From the NCBI GenBank assembly GCA_030280995.1, contig JASXTE010000015.1, positions 26,592,501-26,656,500 on the forward strand: DNA of 64,000 nt, given 5' to 3'. Below the pieces are notes generated by a model. The model did no database searches and had not been told where the DNA came from. It saw nothing but the letters and a program-made list of their open reading frames with translations. Positions 44,920 through 56,824 of this stretch are shown here, piece after piece. A program made the translations under genes and the position numbers. The first letter of the stretch is position 1; the number at the start of each line of letters is the position of its first letter. The DNA comes from Hemileia vastatrix. Its lineage: Eukaryota; Basidiomycota; Pucciniomycetes; Pucciniales; Zaghouaniaceae.

Positions 44920-46744
44920 AGTGACATTCAAAAATCTTACCTAGTCCTTTATAGCTTTTAGTATTATATGTAAGAATATGTAAGATATAAATAAGCACTG
45001 ACCTCCTTTTCTAATCAAAATAATTATTTCCATCTTTTGAAGGCTTTTGGATCAAAGGGATAGTTGTTCCATTAACAATACCAATACATCCTGGGAGTCC
45101 TTCACTTTGCATGACCTGTGAGTTTTCCAGTCTAACCTCCTTGTCAGTGTATCTAGTATATAAGTATGATTTAATAGTATTTATTAATGGTCCTACGACT
45201 TATTGATAAATTATTTAGTGATTAAACATCAGGGGAAGACTAATAAAATATGTATACTCAAATAAAACTCACAATACTTGGATTTAAATGCATGCTAGTG
45301 GTGGAAAATAGATAAATAGAATATAGTTATAGCTTATATAAAGATAATATCAATTTATAAAGGCTTTATAATATAATTCTGAATGATAATGATTGTTTTA
45401 TAATGTTTATTTAAATTTTAGTCAGTAAGTGATGTCTAATAACCTCCAAAATCCTCCCTTACTTATACCAAAATCCAGTGGAGTGCACAGACCTTCAATC
45501 CAGATGATGTCACTGCTATCCCCGGCAATTACAGCACTGTGAGGGCCCATCACCTCCCCATGGTGTCGACTTCAAGCAGATTCAACACCCAGACCTCCAG
45601 TAAGGACCCTCCATCACCATTAATGATAACACAGACCCATACCATAAATAGATAATCCAGATAAAAGCAGATACCATAAAGAAACAGGTAAAATAACTCA
45701 TCCAAAGAGGATATAATGAAACCCAAAGCATATAAAGGAAACAAATGAAATTTCCAAGCCCCAGTAACATCCCCAAGCATCCATATTAACCCAGAAATGA
45801 CCTCCCAACCCATAAATCCGTGACTATCCATCCAAGGAAACAGATTAAGTTGTCCAAACTGAGTACATGCACCTGAAATAGATGTCTATGCTTCTGTAGG
45901 CATTGTGAGTCCACTGAATACGTCCATATGACCTAAAATAAGAAGAAAATAAAGGTTATAGGCTATTAAGAGGCTAAAACCCACTTATAGACCTAAATAT
46001 ACATAACATACTGCATATTTCACTGAATATGAGATTTATGTATACATATAAGCTTATGTATGTCAATAATTACTTAATATCACTTAAGATAAATCTATTA
46101 TGACTCCATTAACACCTCAATAAGTACTATTAGGCTATGGATAAGCTATTTAAACTACCATAAGTCATATAATAGTGTCATAATTATATATATAAGTATT
46201 TTAACCTTATTTTTAAGATATAAGCTTAATGTACTTAAGGTTATCTTATTTTAAGTATATGAAATACTCAGTCCTAGGGATATCTAGGCTGAAATCCTTA
46301 GTGGGCCATGTGAGGAATTGTGATTGAAGTGAACAGATTACTTTTATTTTTCTCTTGGTGTATAAATCTACTGTTCCATGACTTATACTGAAGAGGTTCT
46401 CAAGATAAGTTTTGGAAGCACCATTCCCATTTGAACCAAATCAGCAAAAAAGTGCCATAGAGATTAGAATTTCAGGGTTCCTTCTGTGGGCAATGAGAAT
46501 TGTTGTGATAAATAGAATGATTATGAATTAGTTCATGTAGGTATTCAAAACCATGATAAGTAGTTTTGAAAATTGGCTGAAAAACTGGGTTCAGGTATTT
46601 CAGAAAGTTTGTGAAGTGTATATCATGGTTGATGGCAAATGGATGGGGTTTAGGAAGTAATGTAGCAGCTCTCTAACAGGTGACTCATATAAAAAAAAAG
46701 TAAAACTCAGCATCAGAATCTGGATCAGACTCAACCAAAAGATC
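44920..46744 (-). pseudogene. Harbinger DDE transposase H4, split by three retrotransposon insertions
   Basis: On the minus strand the frame starts beyond 55613: PSLFQQLQTTTEALAL (55613-55566), continues at 46744 as DLLVESDPDSDAEF, and runs through HNNSH and GSNGNGA...TYLENLFSISHGTVDLYTKR to 46300. It resumes at 45141 with EVRLENSQVMQSEGLPGCIG and NGTTIPL. Removing LTR-C (45142-46294) restores WPTKE; removing Ty3-B restores ALALDLL. The DDE Asp of GFVDGTT is Asn (IVNGTT) and several stops are present. The C-terminal half is missing left of about 44920. Confidence 0.75.
45142..46294 (-). mobile_element. Solo LTR, family LTR-C (1153 bp)
   Basis: TGTCAGTGTATCTAG at the left, CTAGGCTGAAA (a mutated TGACA) at the right. 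TCCTT lies on both sides (45138-45142 and 46295-46299; one T is shared or lost). It sits inside codons of the H4 transposase. On the minus strand it carries a 93-codon hydrophobic frame (45831-45550). Confidence 0.85.
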
Positions 46745-46749
46745 AAGGG

Positions 46750-47561
46750 TGTCAAGGTTCACTTTTGGTCTAGAAGCTTTGTTACAGAGTTTGTATGAGG
46801 ATCTGAAGGATTTATTGGATTCTTAATAATTTTAGTACGTATTTCTCAATCAAAAATGATGTTTACTCAATAATAAGAGGTAGATTTAAAATATTTATAT
46901 AAGTTATAGATTAGAATTACGTCCTTTTAAATACTAAAGATATAAAATATAAGAAATAAGTATTATATTGTAGTTGTAGTAATAAGTAAGTTGGTAAAAA
47001 GAATGATTAAAAGACAACAAAAAGAGAAGCCTTTTATAGGCAAAGGAGAGACAAAGCACGGCAATCAAATTCTAAAAACAGTAGTATGAGAGAGAGAAAA
47101 GAACATTCCAGAAGGAGTATTTCAAAGAATAAAGTTATTCTAAAAAGAAGACGTCAAAAAGATGTATTTACAGAGTATGTCATAAATACATCAATTTATT
47201 TAATATTTACTGTAGAAGTCAATCCTAAATAAGAAATTTGAATTTTTTGTATATATTTAATATTATTTGAATATTAAAATCTTATTTTATCTTAATATCT
47301 ATTTTTTAATATAAAATTTTATTTTTTCCAACCTGTCAAATGAGCACGGTGTTAGAGAAAAATATAAGGGACAATTTTATATTTTTAATTTTAATTATTT
47401 ATTTAATTTTTTAATTTTATCATTCTGTAATAAGTTAATTTATTATAACTAATTTTAATGTAACTAAATTATAATTAAATAATAATTAAAATGATAAGGT
47501 GCGGCTTCATCCAGTAAATAATTAATTATTTCACTGGGTAAGTCTAGTAGCCTGGCTGACA
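46750..47561 (-). repeat. 3' LTR of Ty3-B
   Basis: 812 bp. On the minus strand it starts TGTCAGCCAGGCTACTAG (47561) and ends CCTTGACA. TATAAAAGG lies near 47030-47038. Compared with the 5' LTR it has scattered substitutions and a short extra piece near 47113. Confidence 0.9.
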
Positions 47562-47595
47562 CTCCCTCACTCTTAAAAAAACAATAAAAAAAATG

Positions 47596-50500
47596 CTATG
47601 ATTTTTTCTTTTTATACTTTTTTAGTAGAGTGGGAAGATTAGATATCTCCTTCCCAGGTATCCAAGAATCATATTCAGATGATTTATTCTTGAATCTCAA
47701 TAAGTATTCTGTACCTTTTTCAGAAGTGACTATTCTGTCATTTAGAATTTTTTCAATTTCTGCTGTTTCAGTGATTTCATTTGGGGTTTTCTTTGGTCTA
47801 CCCCTCCTTTTTGGAAATAAATCACTATTGGATGTGTAAGTTTTCAAAAGAGATATTGGAAAAACAGGATGTTTTCTGTCATATGGGGAATACAGAATAA
47901 CTTCAACTGCATTATCTCCAATCATTCTTCTGACAACAAATGGACCAACAAATGGATCTTTCAATTTGTTATTACCTTGTAAGTTGAAGTGGACTGTAGA
48001 AATCAACACTTCATCACCCTTTTTAAAAGTGTATTCTTTATGGGATCTGTCCCATCTTTTCTTCTCATATTCAAATGATTTTTCAATACATTTTTGAGCA
48101 TGATTTCTACATAGTTGTTGCATTTGAAGAAAAGATTTTACACCAGGATGTATATCCAATTTAGGTATTTTGTTATTGAGAATTTGGGCAGGAGTATTAG
48201 GAACATATCCAAGCCAGAGCTCAAAAGGCTTTCATTGAGTAACAGAATGAACAGTGCTATTATAAGCAAATTCTAACCCAGGAAGTAAGGTAACCCAATC
48301 ATGAGTGAATCTGTCATTATCTTTATACTCAAGGCCAAAGGCAAAATATCTTTTTATCATGTCCTCTAAAGTCTGAATCATTCTTTCAGCTAAACCATCA
48401 GTCTGAGGGTGATGGGCAGTAGAAAGTTTCAGATCACAACCACAAACATCCATCAGAGACATCCAAAATTCAGAAGTAAATTTAGGGTCTCTGTCAGAGA
48501 TTATGGCTTTAGGAAAACCAGCAGTATTAAACATATGAGACCACCATAAGAAAGCTAATTCTTTAGTGGAGACATCCTTGTGGGTAGGGATAAATTTACA
48601 CATTTTTGTGAATCTTTCCACAATAACCCAACAAGAGTTATAACTGTCTTTACTAGCAATAGGTAATCCTGTTACAAAATCCATGTTTAATATTTGCCAT
48701 GGAGCATCAGGAGGTTCAATATGTTGCATTAATGCTGCTCTTTTACCAGTTAATCTTTTTGATTTTTGGCAAGAATCACAAGATTCAACATATAATTTTG
48801 TGTCTTCAGACATATTAGCCCACCAAGCAGTGTTCTTAATTCTGATCATTGTTTTGTCAAGATCAAAATGTCCAGCTAATATGTCATCATGACAATTTTT
48901 CAAGATGATTTATTTCATAGAAGGAGGAATAACAATAACATTACTCAACTTTCTTCTGTAATATAGATATCCTTCATCAATTGAAAATTTACCTTTTTCC
49001 AAAGCTTTTTGGTACTTTGGTGGAAGGGTTTTAATTAATGCTTGTATTGAAGCATTCTTTGGATCATATAATATGGCTCATAACTTTTTCAAGTCAGTGT
49101 CCTTATCATATGATTCCAGAATAAGCTGTAATAGCTCTTCCTCCATATCAACCACATATATCCCATGGATATGAATAATTTCATCCTCAGGATTATAAGC
49201 AGGATTAGAGTCATCATTTGGTAAAGGTAACCTTGATAACATATCCACATTTGAGTGACCAATACCAGCCCTGTGAATAATTGTCATTCTCCCTCTGTAC
49301 TCTTGAACAGCCAGCTGCCATCTAAACATATGTCTGTTAGGTGTTTTCAAGTTTAAAAGGGATTTAACTGCACTGAAGTCAGTGACAAGTTCAAATTTCT
49401 GGTCATCTAGGTAATAATGAAGCTTTTCTAGAGCCCATACTACAGCTAAACACTCTAATTGGGTAGCACCATATTTCAATTCACTATTTCTCAAGGTTCT
49501 TGAAATATAACAAATTACTACTTCTGAAACTTTATCATTTATCACTTGTTTTTGATGGAGGGCAGCACCAAGACCAATGAAACTGGCATCAGTGTACAAA
49601 ACAAATGGTTGATCAAAGTCAGGTAAAGCAAGAATTGGTGCTGACATCAAACAGTGTTTCATAGTGTCAAAGGCTCTTTGTCTTTCACTATTCCAGACAA
49701 AAGCAACATCCTTTCTAGTTAATTGGGTAAGTGGTAAAGCTATGACTTGGTAATTTTTAATATACTGTCTATAGTATCCACACATTCCCAAAAAACTTTG
49801 GAGCTCTCTCACTGTTGTAGGAGCTTTCACCTGTTGTATGGCTGCCACTTTGTTCTGGTCAACACATATCTGTAAGCCTGAAACAACATGACCAAGAACT
49901 TTTAAAGAATGGAAACCAAATTTACATTTCTTCAAAGCAAGTGTCATATTTATTTCATCCATTTTCTGGAATACTTTACACAGGTGTTTAAGATGGTCCT
50001 CAAATGTTTTTGAGAATATAATGATATCATCAATATAAACCATCAGCCATCCTTCAATTATCTCTTGATGGAATGTGTAATCCATTACTTTTTGGAAAAC
50101 TGAAGGGGCATTTTTAGGGCCAAATGGAATCCTAATATACTTATAAATACCCATATGAGTGGCAATCATCAGAAAGTTCTGAGAATTTTTCTCAACAGGT
50201 ACCTGGTGATATCCTTTATTACCATCCAAACAGCTGATATATTTAGCACCCTGTAAAGTAGCATGTATAGAGCTGATTCTAGGTAAAGGGTAGATATCAT
50301 CAACAGTATAAGTGTTTAGTGCTCTATAATCACCACATAACCTGGATTTATCTTTCTCATAAGAAATTAGGACAGGTGAGATAACACAATATTTAGGTGT
50401 TTCAACTACCTTTTCAATAATATTCATTTTTAAAAGGGTAGAGATATTATCTTCAATATCTTTTCTCTTTGTGGGAGAAGCAGGATAAGGCTTCTTCTTT

Positions 50501-51349
50501 AAACTAGGTGGTATATCAGTTAATGGGCAAGACAATTAAAGTTTCATTTCCTCTTTAACTAATCCCAGTTTATGTGACCCATGAGCAAAGGCCATAGGAA
50601 AAGAGTTTATCAAGTTAATGATGGAATCTTTATCCTCACCAGAAAGTTGTTCTCCAAAAGAAGCATTGTCAATTTCAGCCATAAGGGCATGCATTTCCTT
50701 TGTAGATCTTCCTTTATATTGAACCACAGAATTACATGTGTTCAATTCTGGTTTTATTAATTTTTTAGGGGAAGAAATTTTAAATTTTCTCTTCCCATTC
50801 ATCCCCATTGTGAAAAATTGGTTTGAAGGATCCAATTTTATGCCATACTTGGTTAAAATATCATTCCCTACAATAAACCAATTGCTCAAGTTATCATTAT
50901 TCATGACAACAAAATCACAAATAGCTCTTACAAAACCATGGTTATATTTAAAAAACACTGTGGCTTTGTATTTACCAATGGGGGACAAAATAGAGCCATA
51001 CCCTCTCCAATTTTCAGAAATGATAGGCATCAGTTTAGATTTATAGTCTTGATCTACTGAAGCAAGTGCTCTTTCCAATAATACACTTCCTCCAGCTCCA
51101 GAATCCATAACAACTTCAATGCTGGTTCCATTGATCAAGACTGGTGCCTTAAGAGGGGCAATAACAATTGAGTTATCCTCAATGTTCTTTATGATCTCAG
51201 CATCCTCAACTGTAGATAAATCATTATTATCAATGTCAATAGTATTTAAATAATGAATATCTTCTTCCAGCATCAAGATTTCTTGTTGAGATTCATATGA
51301 AATATTGCTGGCACAATCACTTGATGTATCATCCAGTGCCACTGTGTCA
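47596..51349 (-). pseudogene. Ty3-B pol: protease, RT, RNase H, integrase, chromodomain
   Basis: One frame. Protease DSGAGGS (about 51088-51108); RT with GIYKYIRIPFGPKNAP and YIDD (about 50029-50040); RNase H TDAS and KYGATQLECLAVVWALEKL; integrase HHCC (HFDLDK...CDSCQKSK, 48870-48765) and DDE (NMDFVTG, SDRDPKF, HHPQTDGLAERM). Next are a GPFVVRRMIGDNAVEV module, a RRGRPKKTP run and a chromodomain-like end (EYLLRFKNKSSEYDSWIPGK) ending 47596. Stops interrupt at 50536, 49078, 48904 and 48232. The chromodomain would steer integration to marked chromatin in intact relatives. Each stop sits where another copy has a sense codon. Confidence 0.88.
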
Positions 51350-53598
51350 TCAGCATGCTCCTCTGTTTGTTCTACAAGATTTATCTTCTTGTCACAAACA
51401 TGGCCTTTCTGCCAAGGCTTGTTGCACTTGAAGCAAGTGTTTGTTGCATACTACTTTGGTGCAACAGGGGAAGAAGGTTTACCAACCTTTTCTAGAGGTT
51501 TTTGTTGGTAAGTGGAGGATTTCTCCAAAGGGGTCCTAGGGATGAATCTTCTGGCATCATACTTGTTGTTCAGAAGGATCTCATTTCAAGTATTAATGAA
51601 AGAAGAGGGTTCTTTGGAGAACTCAGTCCTAGCCACTATTAAGTCTCTTAGAGACATTGGTAATTTATAGAGGATCCTGTCCTTCAATAAATTAAACTCC
51701 ATATTTGGGTCCATTGCCCTTAAGATTTTAACAAGTTTCATTAAAAACTCAATAGGTTTATCAGTAGAAGAGCTATATCTAGTTTCCTCATACTGCCTTT
51801 GTTGAGCCATTCTGAACTTGGAGCCACCAAATTGTGCTTTAATTAATTTCTTCCAATCCTCCCATGAGTAGTCATTCCCATCCAGGAGAACAGATTCATA
51901 CCACATCAGGGCAACATTAGTGAACAAAGAAATTAACTTGGACACAATTTCCTCATCTGGGAGTTTGTAAGAATTTTTTAAGTTATCAATTCTGCAAATA
52001 AATTGTTGCCAATCAGAGGAAGAATCACTATCAAATGTTGGGTACTGGTCAAGTTTTGGCCAATTCTTTTGATTTGAAGGAGTCTCCTTAGTACTAGCTT
52101 GTTTCTGAGTAAGAAGCAGCTGTAATTTCTCTAATTGTGCTGAAATCTCATTGTTTAATCCTTCTGTTGCAGATCCTGGTGCATCATCAGTTTTTGATGG
52201 AAACTCAGTGTTTTCAACAGGTATTTCTGGATCTATTTTTATTTTAGATGAACTAGCCACAGGTACTATTTGAGCATCCTGCACTATATTTTCCTTCACA
52301 GAAATGTCAGAATATTTTTGGTCATTTAACAATGAGTTCAATTTTTCTTCAATGGTTGTTATTCTTGTTTTCATTCTTGGAAGACTAGATAAACTCTCAT
52401 TGATAGTTGCAAAATATAATTGATTCTTATGTTGAAAAGATGAAAAATGGTCATTCAATCTTTTCAGATTTATCTTATCTATCTCTACCTCCTGGCAACA
52501 GGCAGATACAGTATCTTTTAGTTTAGACAAATCATTTTTTATATTTTGCCATAAAGCAACTTTCTTTTCATGGGTTGCTTTGTAATGAGACAATTCATCA
52601 GAGACTCTCCGTGCTTCACTCTTTAATGCTTGATAACCCTGATCAGTTAACAAACTATTATATCTCTGAGTCAATTGCATATTGTTCATTATATGATTTT
52701 GCTTGGCAATAATATCTCTCAAGTGCTCATCATTAATTCTTGCTACATCTGGAGTGTTTCTCAATAAGGAAACTGAGTAACGTTCCAGACTCTCATAGAA
52801 CTCAGGGTCAAGAGTTTCATCAATCACAGCCATATCAGGACTAATCATTGAGGTAGCAATTAAAAGTAATGGATTAGATACATGAGATATCTGTCTACTA
52901 TTCCCAGCCTCTATAGGTCTCAAGGTTTCATCCTGCCTTCCAGATTAACCTGAAGGAACAGAGTCAGCCACAAGAAAAGGCACTTGAGAATCAATAGAGG
53001 GACATACCAGGGTTTGCTGGGTATCACCATATTGGGCTTCCTTCTTCTTTTGCCTCCTTGATAAGGGTGGGGAGGAGTGGGGTTGGCCTGGGTGGGCCTT
53101 GATGGACCTACCTGAGGTAACTGATGCTGTTTTTGAGCCAAGTAGTCCCACTGCCACTTGGACACTTCCACCATCTCTTGGGATTGGGGAGCCAATTGTT
53201 GTTGATCCCTGGGAGGAAGAGGTTTCTTCTTCTCTTGGAGAAAAGTATCTGTTCTTCTCACCTTTTCTTCCAAGGCATCTACCCTTACCTTTAGTCTCAA
53301 GCTGTCTGTCCTTAACTCCTTTATGTGGGTAGACAGATTCTTTACCTGCTGAGACAACGGCATCTTTTTTATCCTGAAGCCTTTTGGAAGCTCTTCTGGT
53401 GGGTTTGTCATGGGCTTCTGATCCTGAGTATTGTCCACTAGGATTTCTACTTCTTCCATCTCTACATCCTGTTTGGGGAAAGGATTTATTAGTTTTAGAA
53501 ATTCTTCTTGTTAAAGGAGAACTTACAGAAGTAGGCTCATCATAATCAATTAAGTCTAGGTCTTCTTCACGTGCAGCAAAACCACTTTGGTCAGTCAT
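51350..53598 (-). pseudogene. Ty3-B gag with a 5' intron
   Basis: Exon 1 is 53598-53527 (24 codons, MTDQSGFAAREEDLDLIDYD...). A 58-nt intron with GTAAGT and CCAAACAG ends at 53469. Exon 2 starts DVEMEEV and has a coiled coil (ELPKGFRIKKMPLSQQVKNL). Near 53010-52930 the coding frame shifts by minus one by an unresolved route. Then come a second coiled-coil part, capsid-like NQKNWPKLDQYPTFDSDS, FGGSKFRMAQQRQYEETRY and a CCHC knuckle (CNKPWQKGHVC, about 51397-51440). Stops lie at 51586-51588 and 51451-51453. Confidence 0.8.
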
Positions 53599-54755
53599 TT
53601 TAAGATTCTACTGAAATGAAGGAAAGAGACAAAATTAATTAGTCTTTATTTTAATTTTTATTTAACAGAAATAAGATAAAAATAATAATAATAAATCTTT
53701 TTAGGATAAAAATCAACTTAAATAAAATTAATTAAAAAAAAATTTAAAACCAGGATTATAATATAATCAACTGTAGAAATAAATTAGAATTTTTATTAAT
53801 AATTTTATATTTTCAGGATTTAAATCAACTAATTTATTACCAGGACTTATTGTCAACTGAAGTAATCAAATATGAATCTTTATTAATTTTAAAAAAAAAA
53901 TTATTTTAACTGATTACTTAACTGCCAGGACTTAATGTCAACTGAAGTAATTAAATATGAAGTTTCATTTTAAAATTTTATTACTGATCACTTAACTACC
54001 AGGACTTAATGTCAACTGAAGTAATTAAATATGAGTTTTATTAATTTAAAAGATTTATTGGATTACCAGGACTCAAAGTCAACTGAAGTAATTAAATGTG
54101 AATTATTTATTAATAAAAAAAATATTATTGTCAGGAAAATTTGTCAACTGGAACAATTAAAATTTAAATTAATCAGGACAAATGTCAACTGAAAAATTAT
54201 AATAATTATTTTATTAATAAAAAATATTATTGTCAGGACAATTTTTCAACTGGAACAATTAAAGTTCAAATTAATCAGGACATCTGTCAACTGAAAAATG
54301 ATAATAATTAATATTAAAATATAATTATTTTATTACTTCCGGGACTAAGAACAGTTATTGCTTTATTATGGTCAACCAGGAAAAATAAAAAAAAAATATA
54401 ATAATAAAATTAAATTCCAAATTACCAGACACCTCCCCCTGCAAAATGAGCAAATTAATGCCACTTACAGAGTGCTGAGTAAAAGGAAATACGTAGCAAA
54501 TGAAGAGTAAAGTGTAACCCACAAATAGTAAAAACAATAATTACCACGATATATACAATGTTTAGTCAGTATATGAACTTAAGTTCTGGAGCACGGTTCG
54601 ATTCTAGTTTCCAGCAAAAACTTTTATCACGTGACGTATGACGTTTGTTGTTTTCTTGCCTTCTCTCGTCCTTTACAGGTACTTGTACGCCAATGGTCCC
54701 CTCGATTACGCCTCAAGTAACTTTGAGCCGTCGATATTTCGGAAAGGATCCCAAT
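53599..54755 (-). repeat. Ty3-B leader with about ten copies of a short motif
   Basis: Between the primer-binding site and the gag start. Plus-strand motif CAGGACTTAATGTCAACTGA recurs in varied form near 53843, 53926, 53999, 54066, 54131, 54174, 54231 and 54275, with weaker copies at 53705, 53751 and 53815. Spacing is about 45-85. No gene. Confidence 0.8.
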
Positions 54756-55565
54756 TGTCAAGGTTCAATTTTGGTCTAGAAGCTTTGGTACGGAGTTTGT
54801 ATGAGGATCTGAAGGATTTATTGGATTTTTAATAATTTTAGTACGTATTTCTCAATCAAAAATGATGTTTACTCAATAATAAGAGGTAGATTTAAAATAT
54901 TTATATAAGTTATAGATTAGAATTACGTCCTTGTAAATACTAAAGATATAAAATATAAGAAATAATTATTATATTGTAGTTGTAGTAATAAGTAAGTTGG
55001 TAAAAAGAATGATTAAAAGACAACAAAAAGAGAGGCCTTTTATAGGCAAAGGAGAGACAAAGCACGGTAATCAAATTCTAAAAACAGTAGTATGAGAGAA
55101 AGAAAAGAACATTCCAGGAGTATTTCAAAGAATAAAGTTATTCTAAAAAGAAGACGTCAAAAAGATGTATTTACAGAGTATGTCATAAATACATCAATTT
55201 ATTTAATATTAACTGTAGAAGTCAATCCTAAATAAGAAATTTGAATTTTTTGTATATATTTAATATTATTTGAATATTAAAATCTTATTTTATCTTAATA
55301 TCTATTTTTTAATATAAAATTTTATTTTTTTCCAACCTGTCAAATGAGCACGGTGTTAGAGAAAAATATAAGGGACAATTTTATATTTTTAATTTTAATT
55401 ATTTATTTAATTTTTTAATTTTATCATTCTGTAATTAGTTAATTTATTATAACTAATTTTAATGTAACTAAATTATAATTAAATAATAATTAAAATGATA
55501 AGGTGCGGCTTCATCCAGTGAATAATTAATTATTTCACTGGGTAAGTCTAGTAGCCTGGCTGACA
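54756..55565 (-). repeat. 5' LTR of Ty3-B
   Basis: 810 bp, TGTCAGCCAGG... to ...CCTTGACA on the minus strand. A TATAAAAGG box lies at 55036-55044. The primer-binding site follows at 54755-54746. Confidence 0.92.
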
Positions 55566-55613
55566 AAGGGCTAGAGCTTCAGTAGTTGTTTGAAGCTGTT
55601 GAAAAAGTGAAGG
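55566..55613 (-). pseudogene. N-terminal sliver of the H4 transposase between two Ty3 elements
   Basis: Reads PSLFQQLQTTTEALAL in the H4 frame. It is bounded by the Ty3-B duplication AAGGG on one side and the Ty3-A flank GAAGG (55609-55613) on the other. Confidence 0.7.
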
Positions 55614-56824
55614 TGTCAGCCAGGCTGTCCCAGGAGCCAAGTAATAAACATACAATTTTATTGGAGTTAATAAATGACATAATAATTGCAGCTTATGTAT
55701 GTATATTAAATTTATATTACATAATAAATTATATTAAAATATTATTTTATAATTAAAATAAATTTTATACTAATTTTATTATCATATAAATTAAGTATAC
55801 ATTAAAATAATTATTATATTCCATATAAAGAGGTGTTATGTGTATTTAATGAATAATTAATTAATTACATGTTGATAATATAATTATATCTTATTAAATT
55901 ATCTTATATTGTAATTAAATTAATTTTTAAATTTAAATATATAATTAATTTCTTTTCATATTCAAAATTATCCATAATTACTAACGTTGTTTTTTGACCC
56001 TTATTTGTGATGAATTTTAAATGCATTATAATAATTATAATAAATTTAAAATTCTAAATTTGATTCAGTAGAAGAATTAATTACTTGTTTCAACTAGTTA
56101 TTACATATTCAAAACAATTTATTAATTTTCTACAGACTAACACTGAAATTGATTACAATATTTTGTTGCGTCAAAACATTCCATTTGCTTCACTTGAAAA
56201 AATCTATAAAAAATATTGTTATAATTAATTTGATTACTTTTTCACATGGTTCTCATGTCTCAGTGTTGTTTAATTACTCACTATATTACTTAAATGATTT
56301 GGGAAATGGTTGCGTGAAAATTGTTTTCTTAATTGGGATTTTAACTACTTGTTTCATCTTTTTCTCTCCATTGTTATGTTTCAATTATTTTCTTTTATCT
56401 TTTTGTTTCATCCTATTATTATTTTGTATATACTCAGTGGTAGCGCCTCATTGATCCCTTTGCCTATAAAAGGCCTTGTGTTATTTCATTTATGCTAATC
56501 ACTTACTACTCAAACATATTTTAATTATAATACAAAATACATTTTATTTACTACTATTTAAATTGCGCTTCTGACTATTTAAGTAATACAATAAAATATT
56601 ATAGGTTGTAATAAGAATATTTTAGTATTAATAGTTGATAATTGAACAGAGAGAATAAACAGTACTTACTTTATTAACCACATTGATTCCCGTCCATTTT
56701 TATTAAAAGTCTTTTAAATTTTTATTATTAAAATTATATACTTCTTTATTTCAGTTCCTTTTTATTTCCCCTTCTTCCTTTTTTCCAATTACCTTTCCAC
56801 CTTCTTCTAGACGACTGGCCAACA
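55614..56824 (+). repeat. 5' LTR of Ty3-A (LTR-A, 1211 bp)
   Basis: TGTCAGCCAGGCTGTCCC to GACGACTGGCCAACA. Matches the solo LTR at 15240-16376 and the start of the 3' LTR at 63736. Confidence 0.93.
56465..56471 (+). promoter_or_regulatory. TATA box of LTR-A
   Basis: TATAAAA in GCCTATAAAAGGCC, about 360 bases before the LTR end. The same box is present in solo LTR-A (near 16004) and in LTR-B and LTR-D, so it is the likely promoter core of these elements. Confidence 0.7.

Larger units (their letters stand above)
46750..55565 (-). mobile_element. Full-length Ty3/gypsy chromovirus Ty3-B (8816 bp)
   Basis: Two LTRs (46750-47561 and 54756-55565) flank gag-pol on the minus strand. AAGGG lies on both sides (46745-46749 and 55566-55570). 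The primer-binding site ATTGGGATCC adjoins the 5' LTR and the polypurine tract AAGAGTGAGGGAG adjoins the 3' LTR. The LTRs differ by roughly a dozen changes by eye. The coding frame has six premature stops but no frameshift from mid-gag to the end. Confidence 0.93.

Noticed and set aside
50738..51046. Plus-strand frame of 102 codons opposite Ty3-B protease
   Set aside because: An antisense shadow; the same antisense pattern appears at 60248-60514 opposite Ty3-A protease.
47596..51349. Stop-codon readthrough or a variant genetic code to explain the in-frame stops
   Set aside because: The stops fall at different codons in each copy and at sense positions of relatives, and SEC2 and H1 use the standard code; ordinary nonsense mutation suffices.
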